Source of the DNA: Desulfosporosinus sp. Sb-LF
Lineage (GTDB): Bacteria; Bacillota; Desulfitobacteriia; Desulfitobacteriales; Desulfitobacteriaceae
Assembly: GCF_004766055.1 (NCBI RefSeq)
Contig: NZ_SPQR01000006.1
Span: 62,001 to 126,000 of the forward strand
Reading direction: 5' to 3'
DNA: 64,000 bases
Positions 34,728 to 44,403 of this stretch are shown in pieces; the first letter of the stretch is position 1; each line of letters begins with the position of its first letter. The notes under the pieces are model-generated. The model worked only from the letters and a program-made list of their open reading frames with translations. It was not told the origin of the DNA and did not search any database. Position numbers and translations under genes: made by a program.

Positions 34728-36656
34728 ATGTCAGTAAAAGTTAGAATTCTAGCGATCCTTATCGCATTCGCCTTAGTCCCAGTGCTAGTTGGCGGAGGAA
34801 TTAACTACTGGACAGTTTATAATGACTTGTCGAAAACAGAACGCGAGCAGGCGATGTTTGCTACGCAGGCATCGGCCAATACTATGACTATATTAGGTCA
34901 ACAGATGGAGCAAGCGGCAAAAACCTATGGCTTTTGGGATGATTCACATTCTGCTATTCAAGCTAAAGATACTGCTTGGATTGTTGATAATATAAATGTT
35001 GCCGCCGATGATTTCGGTATTGACTTTGGAATTACAATGGACGGGACCGGAACCGTTTTAAATTCGTTTGGAAAAGAGACATACACAGGTGATTTGCGAC
35101 AACAGCCGTTACTAAAAAGAGCCATCGCAGGGGAAAAGATATTATCGGGAGTCTATCAGGCCCAAAAGGGATTGGCCTTTGTGGGTGTAGCTCAAGTGCT
35201 AGGAACTAAGGGAACGGGCGTAAAAGCTGGATATCTTGTATTCGGTAAATACCTAACAACAGACCAAATTGAAACTGTTAAAAAGATGACTGGGTCAGAC
35301 CTATCTGTGTTACCAAAAGCAGGTCAAGCATTAGTTACAAATAAGCAATTTACAAGTAACGGAATCAACGGTTCAGTCGTGCATAGTGTTGGAAACGGTG
35401 TATCTTACTTAACAAGTTATACTCCCTTAAAAGATATAAATAATGAGGAAATAGGTCAACTCGCAATTACAATCACAGCAAACGCCAGTATGGAGGCTAG
35501 GAATGACTTATTAAAAGTTTTCTTAGTGATTGTTATTGTCAGTATTTTATTGGCAATTGTTATTGGACTTATAGCTGCTAATGTACTTATTAAACCGATT
35601 GTTATCACGTCCGGACTCTTAAAGGAGGTGACGGCAGGAGACTTTAGTCACGAACATAAAATTGAGTCAAAAGGCGAAATAGGAGAAATGTTAAATGCCT
35701 ATAACGGCATGGTCGGTGGCCTACGGGTTTATGTCCAGGGGACAAACGATAGTGCCGAAGAATTAGCCAACTCAACCAACATGTTTTCGGTCAATATCGA
35801 CTTCCTGGCCAATGCAAGTGAAGAAATAACAAGGGGTGTTCAAGAAGTCGCTAGTATGGTACAAAATGTCCAGACGAATACGAAGATGACCGTGGATTCA
35901 GTCAAGAGGATGACTGAAAGTATCCGAGAAATATCCGGCAATTCTTTGGGTGTTTACGAACTAGCGAATCAAACCGCTCAGCTTGCTGAATCCGGTGTTA
36001 CGGAAATAGAATCTGCTGTAAGCCAAATGAACACTATTCTAGGCCAATCTAAGACAATGGAGAATGAAGTAGTTCACCTTGATGAGAACTCACAGAAAGT
36101 CGGACAAATAACTGAAGTAATAACAGCCATCGCATCACAGACCAATTTATTAGCCTTGAATGCAGCCATTGAAGCAGCAAGAGCTGGTGAGAATGGTCGA
36201 GGGTTTTCGGTCGTTGCTGATGAAGTAAGGAAACTCGCTGAAGGTGCTACTAGGGCGGCAAATGAAATAAAATCAATTGTCTTTGAAATCCAGAAGGGGA
36301 CAGAGAATGTTACGAATTCCATCTTAAATGAGGCTCGCTCGATTGCCGAGGGAGCAGAGCTTGTAAGAAATGCTGGACAGTCATTTGCAGAAATTCAGCA
36401 AGCAGCGCTGCATGTTACGGACAAGGCTATGGATATTACGACAGAAACCAAGCAATTAGCAAGTGATAGTGATGATGCTGTCAATATCATTATGAAAGCA
36501 GAAGAAAACGCAGTGCAAGTAGCCAATAGTGCTCAAAGCATTGCCGCAGCAACCCAGGAACAATCGGCATCTGTTCAAGAAGTAGCCGGTACAATTGGGA
36601 GTCTGAATACGATGGCGCAGAGACTAAAAGACCTAAGTAGTAAATTTAAAATCTAA
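34728..36656 (+). CDS. Methyl-accepting chemotaxis protein with CHASE4-like sensor
   Basis: A 642-residue receptor. The first membrane helix is at about residues 6-28. The extracellular sensor (about 30-275) contains [15 protein letters not shown], the W-D-D signature of CHASE4 domains. The second helix is [15 protein letters not shown], then HAMP and the signalling domain with the conserved tip ([20 protein letters not shown], then [20 protein letters not shown]). ATG 34728 is chosen, with GAGGGTGG upstream; the ORF opens at 34674. It would signal through CheA to the flagella encoded nearby. No CheW-binding pentapeptide tail is seen. Confidence 0.93.
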   Translation: MSVKVRILAILIAFALVPVLVGGGINYWTVYNDLSKTEREQAMFATQASANTMTILGQQMEQAAKTYGFWDDSHSAIQAKDTAWIVDNINVAADDFGIDFGITMDGTGTVLNSFGKETYTGDLRQQPLLKRAIAGEKILSGVYQAQKGLAFVGVAQVLGTKGTGVKAGYLVFGKYLTTDQIETVKKMTGSDLSVLPKAGQALVTNKQFTSNGINGSVVHSVGNGVSYLTSYTPLKDINNEEIGQLAITITANASMEARNDLLKVFLVIVIVSILLAIVIGLIAANVLIKPIVITSGLLKEVTAGDFSHEHKIESKGEIGEMLNAYNGMVGGLRVYVQGTNDSAEELANSTNMFSVNIDFLANASEEITRGVQEVASMVQNVQTNTKMTVDSVKRMTESIREISGNSLGVYELANQTAQLAESGVTEIESAVSQMNTILGQSKTMENEVVHLDENSQKVGQITEVITAIASQTNLLALNAAIEAARAGENGRGFSVVADEVRKLAEGATRAANEIKSIVFEIQKGTENVTNSILNEARSIAEGAELVRNAGQSFAEIQQAALHVTDKAMDITTETKQLASDSDDAVNIIMKAEENAVQVANSAQSIAAATQEQSASVQEVAGTIGSLNTMAQRLKDLSSKFKI

Positions 36657-36776
36657 GAGTCTAGTCATAACACGTTTCGTCCGTATAAAACCATGTCATT
36701 TTGTTAATGACTAAAGCGTTAGCTGCTAAAGATCGGTCGAATGTTAAGAACTTGAGTTTTGAGGAGTTCTGATTCT

Positions 36777-37160
36777 ATGAATCTTATATCCGAAGTGCGT
36801 CCTTTAGCCGTCGCTTTGTTTTCTATAGTATTAGGTGCCACCGGACAGTTTTTATTTCGCCTAGGAATGTTACAGTATGGTAAAGTAACGGTCACGGGAA
36901 TTTGGCGACAACTCGGATCGATCCTTTTGACCCCAGCAATATTTTTCGGTTTCGCATGCTTTGGGGTCAGCTCTATTCTCTGGCTTGTTGTTATATCTCG
37001 TTGGGAGCTTAGCTTTGCGTATCCACTCGTTGCATTGGGGTATGTGCTGGCGATTCTTTATGGTACTTTGCTACTCCACGAAACGATCACGATTCCTAAA
37101 ATCCTTGGAAGTTTACTGATTCTAGCGGGGATTAGTGTTCTAGGATTCTGGGGAACTTAA
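36777..37160 (+). CDS. Small EamA/SMR-type membrane transporter
   Basis: About 127 residues with four hydrophobic helices, resembling half of an EamA (DMT) transporter or the ArnE/ArnF-type lipid flippase subunits (WELSFAYPLVALGYVLAILY, LHETITIPKILGSLLILAGI). Such small proteins work as dimers. ATG 36777 follows GAGGAG; the ORF is open to a TTG at 36759. The substrate is unknown. It is an isolated gene after the chemoreceptor. Confidence 0.8.
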   Translation: MNLISEVRPLAVALFSIVLGATGQFLFRLGMLQYGKVTVTGIWRQLGSILLTPAIFFGFACFGVSSILWLVVISRWELSFAYPLVALGYVLAILYGTLLLHETITIPKILGSLLILAGISVLGFWGT

Positions 37161-37384
37161 AAGAATTCTTTAAGGATGAGCAATTAAATAAAACAAATAT
37201 GTTTTTTCTTATAAGAGAGTTGCAAGGGCTCAATGAATAAGATATGATGAATTAAGGGAAGTTATCTAAGTAGCTACCCCGGCGGTATTTACACATTTTA
37301 AGCACAACTAAATAAGCGTTTCCAAGTGGGACACCCATTATCTTTTTGGAGTCATAAGAGACAAGAAAAAGGGGCGTGTGTTGG

Positions 37385-37579
37385 ATGCAATTAAAAGACT
37401 TCGGGCGAGGCGCGCGGATTGAATTATCCAAAATGGCCAAACAACTCGGAATGAGGTTTATCGGTTTTAATCCAAATGCACAACAAGTATCGTTGGAGTT
37501 TCAAGGAAAAGGGGTTACGTATCCCTTAGAGGAATTTGTTCAACAGTATGAAAGTGTTCGTCCCACGGCGCTGACGTAA
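37385..37579 (+). CDS. Small conserved-looking protein
   Basis: A 64-residue soluble protein beginning MQLKDFGRGARIELSKMAKQ, with GMRFIGFNPNAQQVSLEFQG and a C-terminal EEFVQQYE. AAGGGG precedes the ATG by about eight bases. It has the feel of a small beta-alpha regulatory protein, but I recognise no family. It ends 35 bases before a long hairpin that separates it from cheR. Confidence 0.65.
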   Translation: MQLKDFGRGARIELSKMAKQLGMRFIGFNPNAQQVSLEFQGKGVTYPLEEFVQQYESVRPTALT

Positions 37580-37613
37580 ACTGCATAAGGCATAGGGCTT
37601 GATTTGAAGTTAA

Positions 37614-37654
37614 GGGGGCTCTCACTCATTAATAAAGTAATGAGTGAGAGCCCC
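37614..37654. terminator. 17-bp perfect hairpin between convergent genes
   Basis: GGGGCTCTCACTCATTA and TAATGAGTGAGAGCCCC surround a 6-base loop. There is no T run, but it is positioned as a bidirectional terminator between 37579 and the cheR stop. Confidence 0.75.
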
Positions 37655-37670
37655 TACATGGTTAATAAGC

Positions 37671-38459
37671 TTATAGCTTTTGATAGAAGAATGAGGATAC
37701 AGGCTTAAGTCCTAAATTATTCATCCCGAAGAGGTGTTCCGTGCTTCCGGTAAAGAGAATTCCGCCAGGACGTAAGGCATCCGTAAACTTCTTGTAGAGC
37801 ATTTCCTTGGCTTCATCCGTGAAATAAATCACGACATTACGGCAAGCTATAAAATCATAGCCAGGTTGGAAACGATCTGTGAGCAAATTCTGGCGCTGGA
37901 ACGTGACTAGCCGTTTGACAGGATCCTTGATTTGATACCCGCTGTCAGATGGGGTAAAATACTTCTGCAGGAATTCTGGCGGAGTGCTCGCGAAATCATT
38001 TTGTTTATAGAGGCCGTCTTTTGCTTGCTGAAGTACATTGACATCAATATCCGTACCGAGAACGGTAAACTTGGTACTTGTGAAATATTCCATCATCGTT
38101 ATGGCTAAGGAGTAAGGCTCTTGGCCGCTCGAACATCCAGCACTCCAGAGCTTTAATGGATTTTTTGCCTTCAGGAGCAGGGGGATAACCGTTTCTCGCA
38201 GTGTTTTCCATTGATTAGCATCTCGAAAGAATTGAGATACGTTAATTGTCAAATGTTTGAAGAAGGCGTCATATAAGACTGGGTCAACATCGAGGGCTTT
38301 TATAAATAGTGGATAGGTTTGATGCCCATGGGAGCTCATGAAGCTAAGTATTCGCCGTTGCATTTGGTTTTGTTTATAAAATTTAAGATCGAGCCCACTT
38401 TTAGGGTGAAAGGCTTTAACAAACTCTTCGTAGGTGTTGGGCATTGCTGCGTAGGACAA
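37671..38459 (-). CDS. cheR: Chemotaxis protein methyltransferase CheR
   Basis: About 262 residues. The N-terminal CheR-N helices are followed by NVSQFFRDANQW and a SAM-binding core: LKLWSAGCSSGQEPYSLAI, then TVLGTDIDVNVL and YDFIACRNVVIYFT, ending with GGILFTGSTEHLFGMN. It methylates receptor glutamates, such as those of the MCP at 34728. The TTG at 38459 is chosen, with AGAGGTG eight bases upstream. A GTG at 38468 sits inside that site, and the ATG at MPNTYEEF is also possible. Confidence 0.94.
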   Translation of the reverse strand: MSYAAMPNTYEEFVKAFHPKSGLDLKFYKQNQMQRRILSFMSSHGHQTYPLFIKALDVDPVLYDAFFKHLTINVSQFFRDANQWKTLRETVIPLLLKAKNPLKLWSAGCSSGQEPYSLAITMMEYFTSTKFTVLGTDIDVNVLQQAKDGLYKQNDFASTPPEFLQKYFTPSDSGYQIKDPVKRLVTFQRQNLLTDRFQPGYDFIACRNVVIYFTDEAKEMLYKKFTDALRPGGILFTGSTEHLFGMNNLGLKPVSSFFYQKL

Positions 38460-38509
38460 GGGTCTCACACCTCTTTTCTGGAAATTTATAAATCCGTCTT
38501 GACATAGTT

Positions 38510-38947
38510 TTACGCGAAAAGGTCGACGATTAATCCTCGGATCTCATCAATCTTGGTTAAGACTTCCAGGGGTTTGGCCTGCTGATCGAGAAGTTGTTTT
38601 CCTAGCTCATCGAGCGATTGATCGATTTTTGCGATGCGCGCCATGACTTTGGGCCGCCCTTGTGCATCCCAAGACGATTCTTCCTGCATTTCTCGGCTTT
38701 GGCCGAAGGTCGAACGAAGGAAGGATTTAACCATATCACGGAAATCTTTAAGATCACGGATCGAGAGAGAATGAGCTAACTTCTTCCCTTGGGTTTCAAG
38801 GCGGTCGAGAAAGGCTCGAAGTTCAAGCCGCTGAATTTTTTGGGTCTTCGATAAGACACCGCTGAAATCATTGCTTCGCTCTAGGGAATTTGAAGAATCG
38901 AGATTGGAAGTCGGGGTTTGATGTGGAGCATCAATGCGTATAGCCAT
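38510..38947 (-). CDS. yaaR: YaaR-family protein (DUF327)
   Basis: About 145 residues, mostly helical, with LELRAFLDRLETQGKKLAHS, then SIRDLKDFRDMVKSFLRSTF and a C-terminal LEVLTKIDEIRGLIVDLFA. This is the DUF327/YaaR pattern, a family found near flagellar genes in Firmicutes. Start MAIRIDAP is selected because GAGGAG lies about eight bases upstream; further upstream ATGs are too close or lack a site. It is adjacent to cheR and divergent from the peptidase gene. Confidence 0.85.
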   Translation of the reverse strand: MAIRIDAPHQTPTSNLDSSNSLERSNDFSGVLSKTQKIQRLELRAFLDRLETQGKKLAHSLSIRDLKDFRDMVKSFLRSTFGQSREMQEESSWDAQGRPKVMARIAKIDQSLDELGKQLLDQQAKPLEVLTKIDEIRGLIVDLFA

Positions 38948-38976
38948 AGTCATTCTCCTCTTAGAAAGGATTTGAA

Positions 38977-40011
38977 ATGCAGACTCGTAGAGTATTTCTG
39001 AAGACATTACTGGGTCTCGGGGCCATCATCTTACCTTGGAGTTTGTTGCCGACCCGTTTTGGAGAGTCTATGAAGGAGTGGCTAGGACATCCACCCGTTG
39101 AATTATTGCTGCCCCCTCCGATCAAAACGACTAATCCGATCAATGTCCAAAGTCTGAACCGCACAGCAATCGATGATATCCTCACCTTGACCGCCCCTGA
39201 AATGCAAGGACGCAAAGCGGGATCTGTAGGGGAAGCGAAAGCAGCAGAGTATCTTGCCTCGCAATTAAGCATGCTGGGGTTAAAGCCAATGGGGGACACG
39301 GGAACAGAATTTACACATGCGTTTACGTTTCCACCGGTGATTGAAGGCAGAGTCAACGGTCGATTGACCTTTAGACCTGGAGAAAACACAGACTTGAGAA
39401 CTCCGAGTGTCAATCTTTTAGGCGGGCTGATGGGCGAAAAACTGCAGGAGATCATTCTGCTATCCGCCCATTATGACCATCTGGGAATTTTCGAGGGTAA
39501 GGTTTACCCCGGGGCCAACGATAACGCTTCTGGCGTCGGATGCGTACTTGATGTCATGCGGCGAATCCTCCGGGAAGGAAAAAGCCCCAAGCGCACGATT
39601 GTTATTGCTTTCTGGAGTGCGGAAGAGATGGGATTCGTAGGGTCTGAGGCGTTTGTCCGATCTTCACCGTTTCCCCTTCAACAGATTAAAGCGGTACTCA
39701 ACGCCGATACAGTAGGAAATGGGATGATAGGGAATTTTGCACTTTGGGCGGATGGGGAAAATACGGCACTAAAGGCTATCAGCCAAGCAGCCGCTGAATG
39801 TGGGGCTAGTGCTCTATTAGTTTCAAAAGCAGGGCATAACAGCGACTCGGTCAGTTTTGCTGCGGCGAACATACCTGCGATTACGTTCATGTCGCATGAC
39901 TGGCTCACTAAAAACCATACTCCTGACGACACTATTGCCTTAATAAAGCCTGAACAAATAACCTTGGCAGCGGAGATACTATACCGGGCGGTCCACACTC
40001 TTGCCTTCTAG
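38977..40011 (+). CDS. M28-family zinc aminopeptidase with Tat signal
   Basis: The 344-residue protein starts MQTRRVFLKTLLGLGAIILP, a twin-arginine (RRxFLK) export signal. The M28 metal ligands are all visible: SAHYDHLG, GANDNASG, WSAEEMGF, NADTVGN and KNHTPDDT. It should be exported folded with two zinc ions and cleave N-terminal residues from peptides outside the membrane. AAAGGA precedes the ATG. It is wedged between yaaR and motB on the opposite strand, and its link to motility is unclear. Confidence 0.9.
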   Translation: MQTRRVFLKTLLGLGAIILPWSLLPTRFGESMKEWLGHPPVELLLPPPIKTTNPINVQSLNRTAIDDILTLTAPEMQGRKAGSVGEAKAAEYLASQLSMLGLKPMGDTGTEFTHAFTFPPVIEGRVNGRLTFRPGENTDLRTPSVNLLGGLMGEKLQEIILLSAHYDHLGIFEGKVYPGANDNASGVGCVLDVMRRILREGKSPKRTIVIAFWSAEEMGFVGSEAFVRSSPFPLQQIKAVLNADTVGNGMIGNFALWADGENTALKAISQAAAECGASALLVSKAGHNSDSVSFAAANIPAITFMSHDWLTKNHTPDDTIALIKPEQITLAAEILYRAVHTLAF

Positions 40012-40017
40012 TTGTTT

Positions 40018-40899
40018 CTAGGGTTTGATGGTTGCGGGCACTACTGTGTCAGAGACGGGAGCTTGTTTTGCTGGCTCAGTCAGGTCGTATTTAGTGCGGA
40101 GAATGATCAGGTCAATTCGGCGGTTTTTACCGCGCCCTGCATCTGTATCATTCGTAGCAATCGGCCGATATTCTCCGTAGCCCGTGGCTGAGAGACGGTC
40201 CGGGATAATACCGTCATGCTGTAATATCTGTACGACATTGGTCGAACGAACCACGGAGAGCACCCAATTGCTTGGGAATTGGGCAGTGTGGATGGGAAGA
40301 TTGTCCGTATGTCCTTCGACCTTGATTTGGTTAGGCGCTTGTGCAAGGACTGTCGAAATCTTTTCCAGAATTTCGCGGGCTCGGGTAGTAATATCAGCAG
40401 AACCGCTTTCAAAGAGCAAGGTCTCTTGGATGCTAACCACGAGGCCACGTTCCTCAATGGAAGTGACTAAGGTTGTCTGAATTCCATTATCCGCTGCGAA
40501 TTTATCCAGCTTGACTTTAATCGAGTTAATGGACGTGCTTTCTGCATCAGCATTTCCCTGACCGACATTTTTGTTATTGGGGCTTGAGGCTGGATCCGTA
40601 TAGGTCGTATTGTTGGGATCTGTCCCCTTCCCAGGAACGGTAGCTTTCGCGGAAGGAGTTCCTGTCTGAAAGAGAGAAGGCCCAGCAGGACTGGATGATA
40701 TTTCCATTTTAGAAGGTGTCCCCCCACCGAGGGCTTTGTTTAAAGACTCAGCCACGGCTTGGAACTTTTGAGCATCGACCTTACTCATAGAATAAAGAAC
40801 GACAAAGAAAATCATGAGCAGGGTAATTAGGTCAGAATAGGTGAGAAGCCAGCGTTCGCCATTTTCCTTTTCGGCTTCATGTTCACGCTTTCTACTCAT
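40018..40899 (-). CDS. motB: Flagellar motor protein MotB
   Basis: The 293-residue stator subunit has one N-terminal membrane helix with the proton/sodium-binding Asp in LLTYSDLITLLMIFFVVLY. A Ser/Thr/Pro/Asn-rich linker is followed by a peptidoglycan-binding OmpA domain (VEGHTDNLPIHT, LSATGYGEYRPIATN, GRGKNRRIDLIIL). It anchors MotA rings to the wall. The start overlaps the motA stop by four bases. Without transport assays the coupling ion is undecided. Confidence 0.95.
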   Translation of the reverse strand: MSRKREHEAEKENGERWLLTYSDLITLLMIFFVVLYSMSKVDAQKFQAVAESLNKALGGGTPSKMEISSSPAGPSLFQTGTPSAKATVPGKGTDPNNTTYTDPASSPNNKNVGQGNADAESTSINSIKVKLDKFAADNGIQTTLVTSIEERGLVVSIQETLLFESGSADITTRAREILEKISTVLAQAPNQIKVEGHTDNLPIHTAQFPSNWVLSVVRSTNVVQILQHDGIIPDRLSATGYGEYRPIATNDTDAGRGKNRRIDLIILRTKYDLTEPAKQAPVSDTVVPATIKP

Positions 40900-41711
40900 C
40901 GGCTATCACCCATGGCGGCAGCACCCGGTGCACCTGAACCTTCTGCGATCGTTTCCTCAGAGGGGAGTAGCGTCCCAACGTGAGTTTTTAATTTTTCTTT
41001 CAGAATAGAGGGATTTTCGCCCGCCTGAATCGAGAGAATTCCGTCTAAAACCATTTCCATGGCTGACACTTCTGCTTTGTCTTTCATTTTTAGTTTGCTG
41101 GCAATAGGAAGCCAGAGAAGGTTTGCGGAGGCGACCCCATAGAGGGTGGCAATAAAAGCGGCAGCGATAGAATGGGAGAGTGCTTCAGCATCTGAAAGAT
41201 TACCTAGCACCATGACAAGGCCCATAACGGTTCCGATAATTCCCAGGGTCGGTCCAAATCCACCGGCTGCTTCGAAGACGGCGATCCCGACCTTATGGCG
41301 TTTCTCCAGAACCGCAATATTCGATTCTAGGATCTCTCGTGTGATTTCCGGATCCGTTCCATCAATAACAAGCTGCATGCCTTGGCGCGTAAAACGATCA
41401 GTGACAGATTCGAGTTCTTGTTCAAGACTGAGTAATCCTTCACGCCGTGCTTTCTCAGCAAACCGCACTAAGGTCGTGTAAGCTTCAAGAGTCCCAAAGG
41501 ATTGTGTCGTAAAGGCCATCTTTATCCACTGTGGGAATTTCTTGAGATCAGCGAGTGGAAAGCTAGTAACAACCGCCCCGATGGTCCCCCCAAATACAAT
41601 GATGGCCGCAGATAATCCGCCAAGTGAAGCTGGACTTCCCCCTTCTAAAATAAATCCGGTCAGTAGGGCGCCGAATCCTGTGATAATCCCAATTACAGTT
41701 GATAAATCCAT
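40896..41711 (-). CDS. motA: Flagellar motor protein MotA
   Basis: A 271-residue protein with four membrane helices and a cytoplasmic loop of about 100 residues carrying the FliG-facing charges (RFAEKARREGLLSLEQELE). The conserved GGFGPTLGIIGTVMGLVMVL and IAAAFIATLYGVASANLLWLPIA segments form helices 3 and 4. It forms the ion-driven stator with MotB. The operon reads away from flgM. The site upstream of ATG is poor, so translation may be modest. Confidence 0.95.
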   Translation of the reverse strand: MDLSTVIGIITGFGALLTGFILEGGSPASLGGLSAAIIVFGGTIGAVVTSFPLADLKKFPQWIKMAFTTQSFGTLEAYTTLVRFAEKARREGLLSLEQELESVTDRFTRQGMQLVIDGTDPEITREILESNIAVLEKRHKVGIAVFEAAGGFGPTLGIIGTVMGLVMVLGNLSDAEALSHSIAAAFIATLYGVASANLLWLPIASKLKMKDKAEVSAMEMVLDGILSIQAGENPSILKEKLKTHVGTLLPSEETIAEGSGAPGAAAMGDSR

Positions 41712-42073
41712 GTTGTAGTTGCCGGGCCCCGTTCCATTGAGGGCTTGCGACGTACCTCCCTTGCTTAATTAATTAATAATGTTACTGAGATTCGGCTATT
41801 TATGAGGGAAGAGAAGTATCTAAGTGAAACTTTGAATAAATTTAGTTTCGTACTAGAAATTTGGACTAAGCATAACCAGTCCTATTTGTTCTATCGTCAT
41901 ATTTCAGCTTAAACTTTAGTTCGTAGTCCAAACATATTATACAGGAAAAGCTGAGAAGGGGCTAGAATTCTTATCCCCCCCGAAAAATGTTCACAATGAA
42001 CAAAATTCCTCTTCAGTTTTATAGGAACATCTACGATATAGTGAGTAAGAATAAGATTGTTGGAGTGAACGAT
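41712..42073. other. Divergent intergenic region motA / flgM
   Basis: No gene is seen. Promoters for both directions should lie here, but I could not identify a clear sigma-A or sigma-D match. Confidence 0.4.
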
Positions 42074-42346
42074 ATGAAAGTAGAAGGACCATCACTGCCT
42101 CCCGTCGGGGGCGTTAAAGCGACCAGTCGCATCAATCAAATCTCTAAAAAGACGATGCCTTCCGAAGGTGATAATGTGGCCGTCTCGGATAAAGCACAAG
42201 TTTATCAAGCCTTAATTCAGAAGGCTAAAGAGCTTCCCTCCATTCGTGAGGATCGCGTACGAGCCCTCTCTGAGCAGATTGAACGTGGGGAGTTTAAAGT
42301 GAACGGACAAAAAATTGCCGAAACTATAGTTTCTCCGGAGTTCTGA
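42074..42346 (+). CDS. flgM: Anti-sigma-D factor FlgM
   Basis: A 90-residue, largely unstructured, polar protein with a C-terminal sigma-binding helix region (REDRVRALSEQIERGEFKVN, then GQKIAETIV), as in FlgM. It holds sigma-D inactive until the hook is complete and FlgM is exported. ATG 42074 is chosen because TTGGAG lies upstream; the open frame to 41987 adds 29 residues with no FlgM similarity. It is the first gene of the flgM-flgN-flgK-flgL run. Confidence 0.9.
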   Translation: MKVEGPSLPPVGGVKATSRINQISKKTMPSEGDNVAVSDKAQVYQALIQKAKELPSIREDRVRALSEQIERGEFKVNGQKIAETIVSPEF

Positions 42347-42377
42347 GTGAGATTCCATACGTGAGGGGGAAATTCTT

Positions 42378-42860
42378 GTGCCTGAAGTACTTCGGAACTT
42401 GAACGACAATTTAAAACAGCAAGTGGCACTTTATGAGGAATTAAACGTCCTAGAAATAGAAAAACAGAAGGCCTTAATCGCAAACAATCTTCAAGGAATT
42501 GAGGAGATCACTGCCCAGGAAGAACAACTCTTATTAGGTGCTAATCACCTGGAAAAGGAACGAATGTTATGGGCTGAACACATAGGGCGAGACCTGGGAA
42601 AGGCTTCGGAAGACCTCACATTGGTAGAACTAGCGGAGCATTTCCCGGTTTTAGAGGAAGTTCGCCTTGATCTTGATAAAGTAGTTAGCCGTTTACAAGA
42701 GGTTCATGACATTAATGCCCAGCTTCTGCAGCAGGCTATGAAAATTGTTGAGTTTACCGTAGGGATGCTAACCCACCAAGAAAAAAATACCTACGCGCAT
42801 CCACACCGCAGAGAGAATGAACGAAACGAAAAGCTCCACCTTTTGGATCGGAGGATTTAA
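42378..42860 (+). CDS. flgN: Flagellar export chaperone FlgN
   Basis: The 160-residue helical coiled-coil protein begins MPEVLRNLNDNLKQQVALYE and has EIEKQKALIANNLQGIEEIT, the pattern of FlgN/YvyG. It escorts the junction proteins FlgK and FlgL to the export gate. The GTG start follows AGGGGGAAA. The neighbours are flgM upstream and flgK five bases downstream, as in Bacillus. Confidence 0.88.
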   Translation: MPEVLRNLNDNLKQQVALYEELNVLEIEKQKALIANNLQGIEEITAQEEQLLLGANHLEKERMLWAEHIGRDLGKASEDLTLVELAEHFPVLEEVRLDLDKVVSRLQEVHDINAQLLQQAMKIVEFTVGMLTHQEKNTYAHPHRRENERNEKLHLLDRRI

Positions 42861-42864
42861 AGAT

Positions 42865-44391
42865 ATGAATTCGACTTTTTTTGGATTGGAATTATCGCGA
42901 AGAGCGCTGGAATCACAGCAAGTCGCTTTAAATATTACCGGGCACAATATTGCCAATGCCAATACCCAAGGGTATACAAGACAAATTGCAAATTTGACGG
43001 CCACGACGCCAGATTCTATTCCAGCAATGGGGCGGAATCTTAGTTTAGGTTCAGGGGTGACACTGGATACGATCACTCGGGCGAGGGACGCGTTTGTGGA
43101 TCGGCAGTTTCGGTCGGAGACGTCAAAGCAACAATACTGGGGCTCGAAACAGGATAGCCTTACGAAGGTTGAAAGCATCCTAAATGAACCTTCAGACAAC
43201 AGTTTGAGTAGTGACATGAATCAGTTCTGGACTGCTTGGAGTGACCTTTCAAAGGATCCTGAGAATGCGGGGGCACGCTCAGTCGTCAGTGAACGTGCTC
43301 AAGAGTTAACGGATAGTTTTCACAATATTGCCCAACAGGTCAGCGATTTAAAGGAAAATGTGGATGCATCAATTAAGGTGCAAATTACTCAAATAAATAG
43401 CTATGGTCAGCAAATTAAAGATCTGAATGACCAAATCAAGCGGGCCGAAGTCGCTGGAGATAGCCCTAACGATTTGCGGGATCAACGGGACTCCTTAGTG
43501 GATGATCTTTCAAAGATTGTCAGTGTCAGAGTCGTCGAAACCAAGGACACGACGTTTGCGGACCGAAATGTGAATAGTTACAAGGTGATTATCGGGAACG
43601 AAAATTCAACGAGTAATAATGTATTGGTGGATGACAGTACTCTTAACTCTTTAGATACCAATCCCACTACGGATTTAAATGGCCTATCTGGAATCGCATG
43701 GAGTGATAGTACACCCGTTGACTTAGGTACAAAACTTGGGACACTGTCAGCAGACCTCGAAACGCGTAATAACGATATTCCCGATTTTGAAGCGCAAGTT
43801 GATGCACTAGCACAAGGAATCGCCGACGCGGTTAATGCACTTCATCGGACAGGTCAGGGGTTAACAATAGGATCGGGTGGGATTGATTTTTTTACAGATG
43901 GAACGTATTCTACTTCGACTCCATCGGCCCTCCCGGGAGTAACAGCTGCAACAATTACCCTCAACTCTGCAATCGAGACCGATGTCAATAAAATTGCTAC
44001 AGGAACCACCCCGATAGATGGTACGACAACGGTTACAGCAGGAGATGGGTCGATTGCTCAAGCTATTTCCTCATTATCGAGCGGCTGGAATGCTCTAAAG
44101 AGTCTAAGTGGTTTTACTAATACTATTTCGGCTTCCTCACTTTCGGATTTTTACGCTGCGAATGTCGCTCAATTGGGCGTAAAAGTGCAGCAGGCTGACA
44201 GAATGAAAGCAGGAGAAGATGTCTTGGTTACAAATGTAACAAACCAACGGGAGTCTTTGTCTGGTGTATCACTGGATGAGGAAATGACCAATCTTGTCAA
44301 GTTTCAGAAAAGCTATTCTGCAGCTGCTCGGATGGTCACCATGATGGACGATATGTTAAGTACGATCATGAATATGGGGATAACAAAATAG
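42865..44391 (+). CDS. flgK: Flagellar hook-associated protein 1 FlgK
   Basis: A 508-residue protein. The start MNSTFFGLELSRRALESQQV and GHNIANANTQGYTRQ are the conserved FlgK N-terminus, and GVSLDEEMTNLVKFQKSYSA the C-terminus. Both terminal heptad regions polymerise at the hook-filament junction. ATG 42865 has GGAGG ten bases upstream; the frame continues to 42817 inside flgN but without FlgK character. It forms the junction together with FlgL. Confidence 0.96.
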   Translation: MNSTFFGLELSRRALESQQVALNITGHNIANANTQGYTRQIANLTATTPDSIPAMGRNLSLGSGVTLDTITRARDAFVDRQFRSETSKQQYWGSKQDSLTKVESILNEPSDNSLSSDMNQFWTAWSDLSKDPENAGARSVVSERAQELTDSFHNIAQQVSDLKENVDASIKVQITQINSYGQQIKDLNDQIKRAEVAGDSPNDLRDQRDSLVDDLSKIVSVRVVETKDTTFADRNVNSYKVIIGNENSTSNNVLVDDSTLNSLDTNPTTDLNGLSGIAWSDSTPVDLGTKLGTLSADLETRNNDIPDFEAQVDALAQGIADAVNALHRTGQGLTIGSGGIDFFTDGTYSTSTPSALPGVTAATITLNSAIETDVNKIATGTTPIDGTTTVTAGDGSIAQAISSLSSGWNALKSLSGFTNTISASSLSDFYAANVAQLGVKVQQADRMKAGEDVLVTNVTNQRESLSGVSLDEEMTNLVKFQKSYSAAARMVTMMDDMLSTIMNMGITK

Positions 44392-44403
44392 GAGTGAACA
44401 TCA

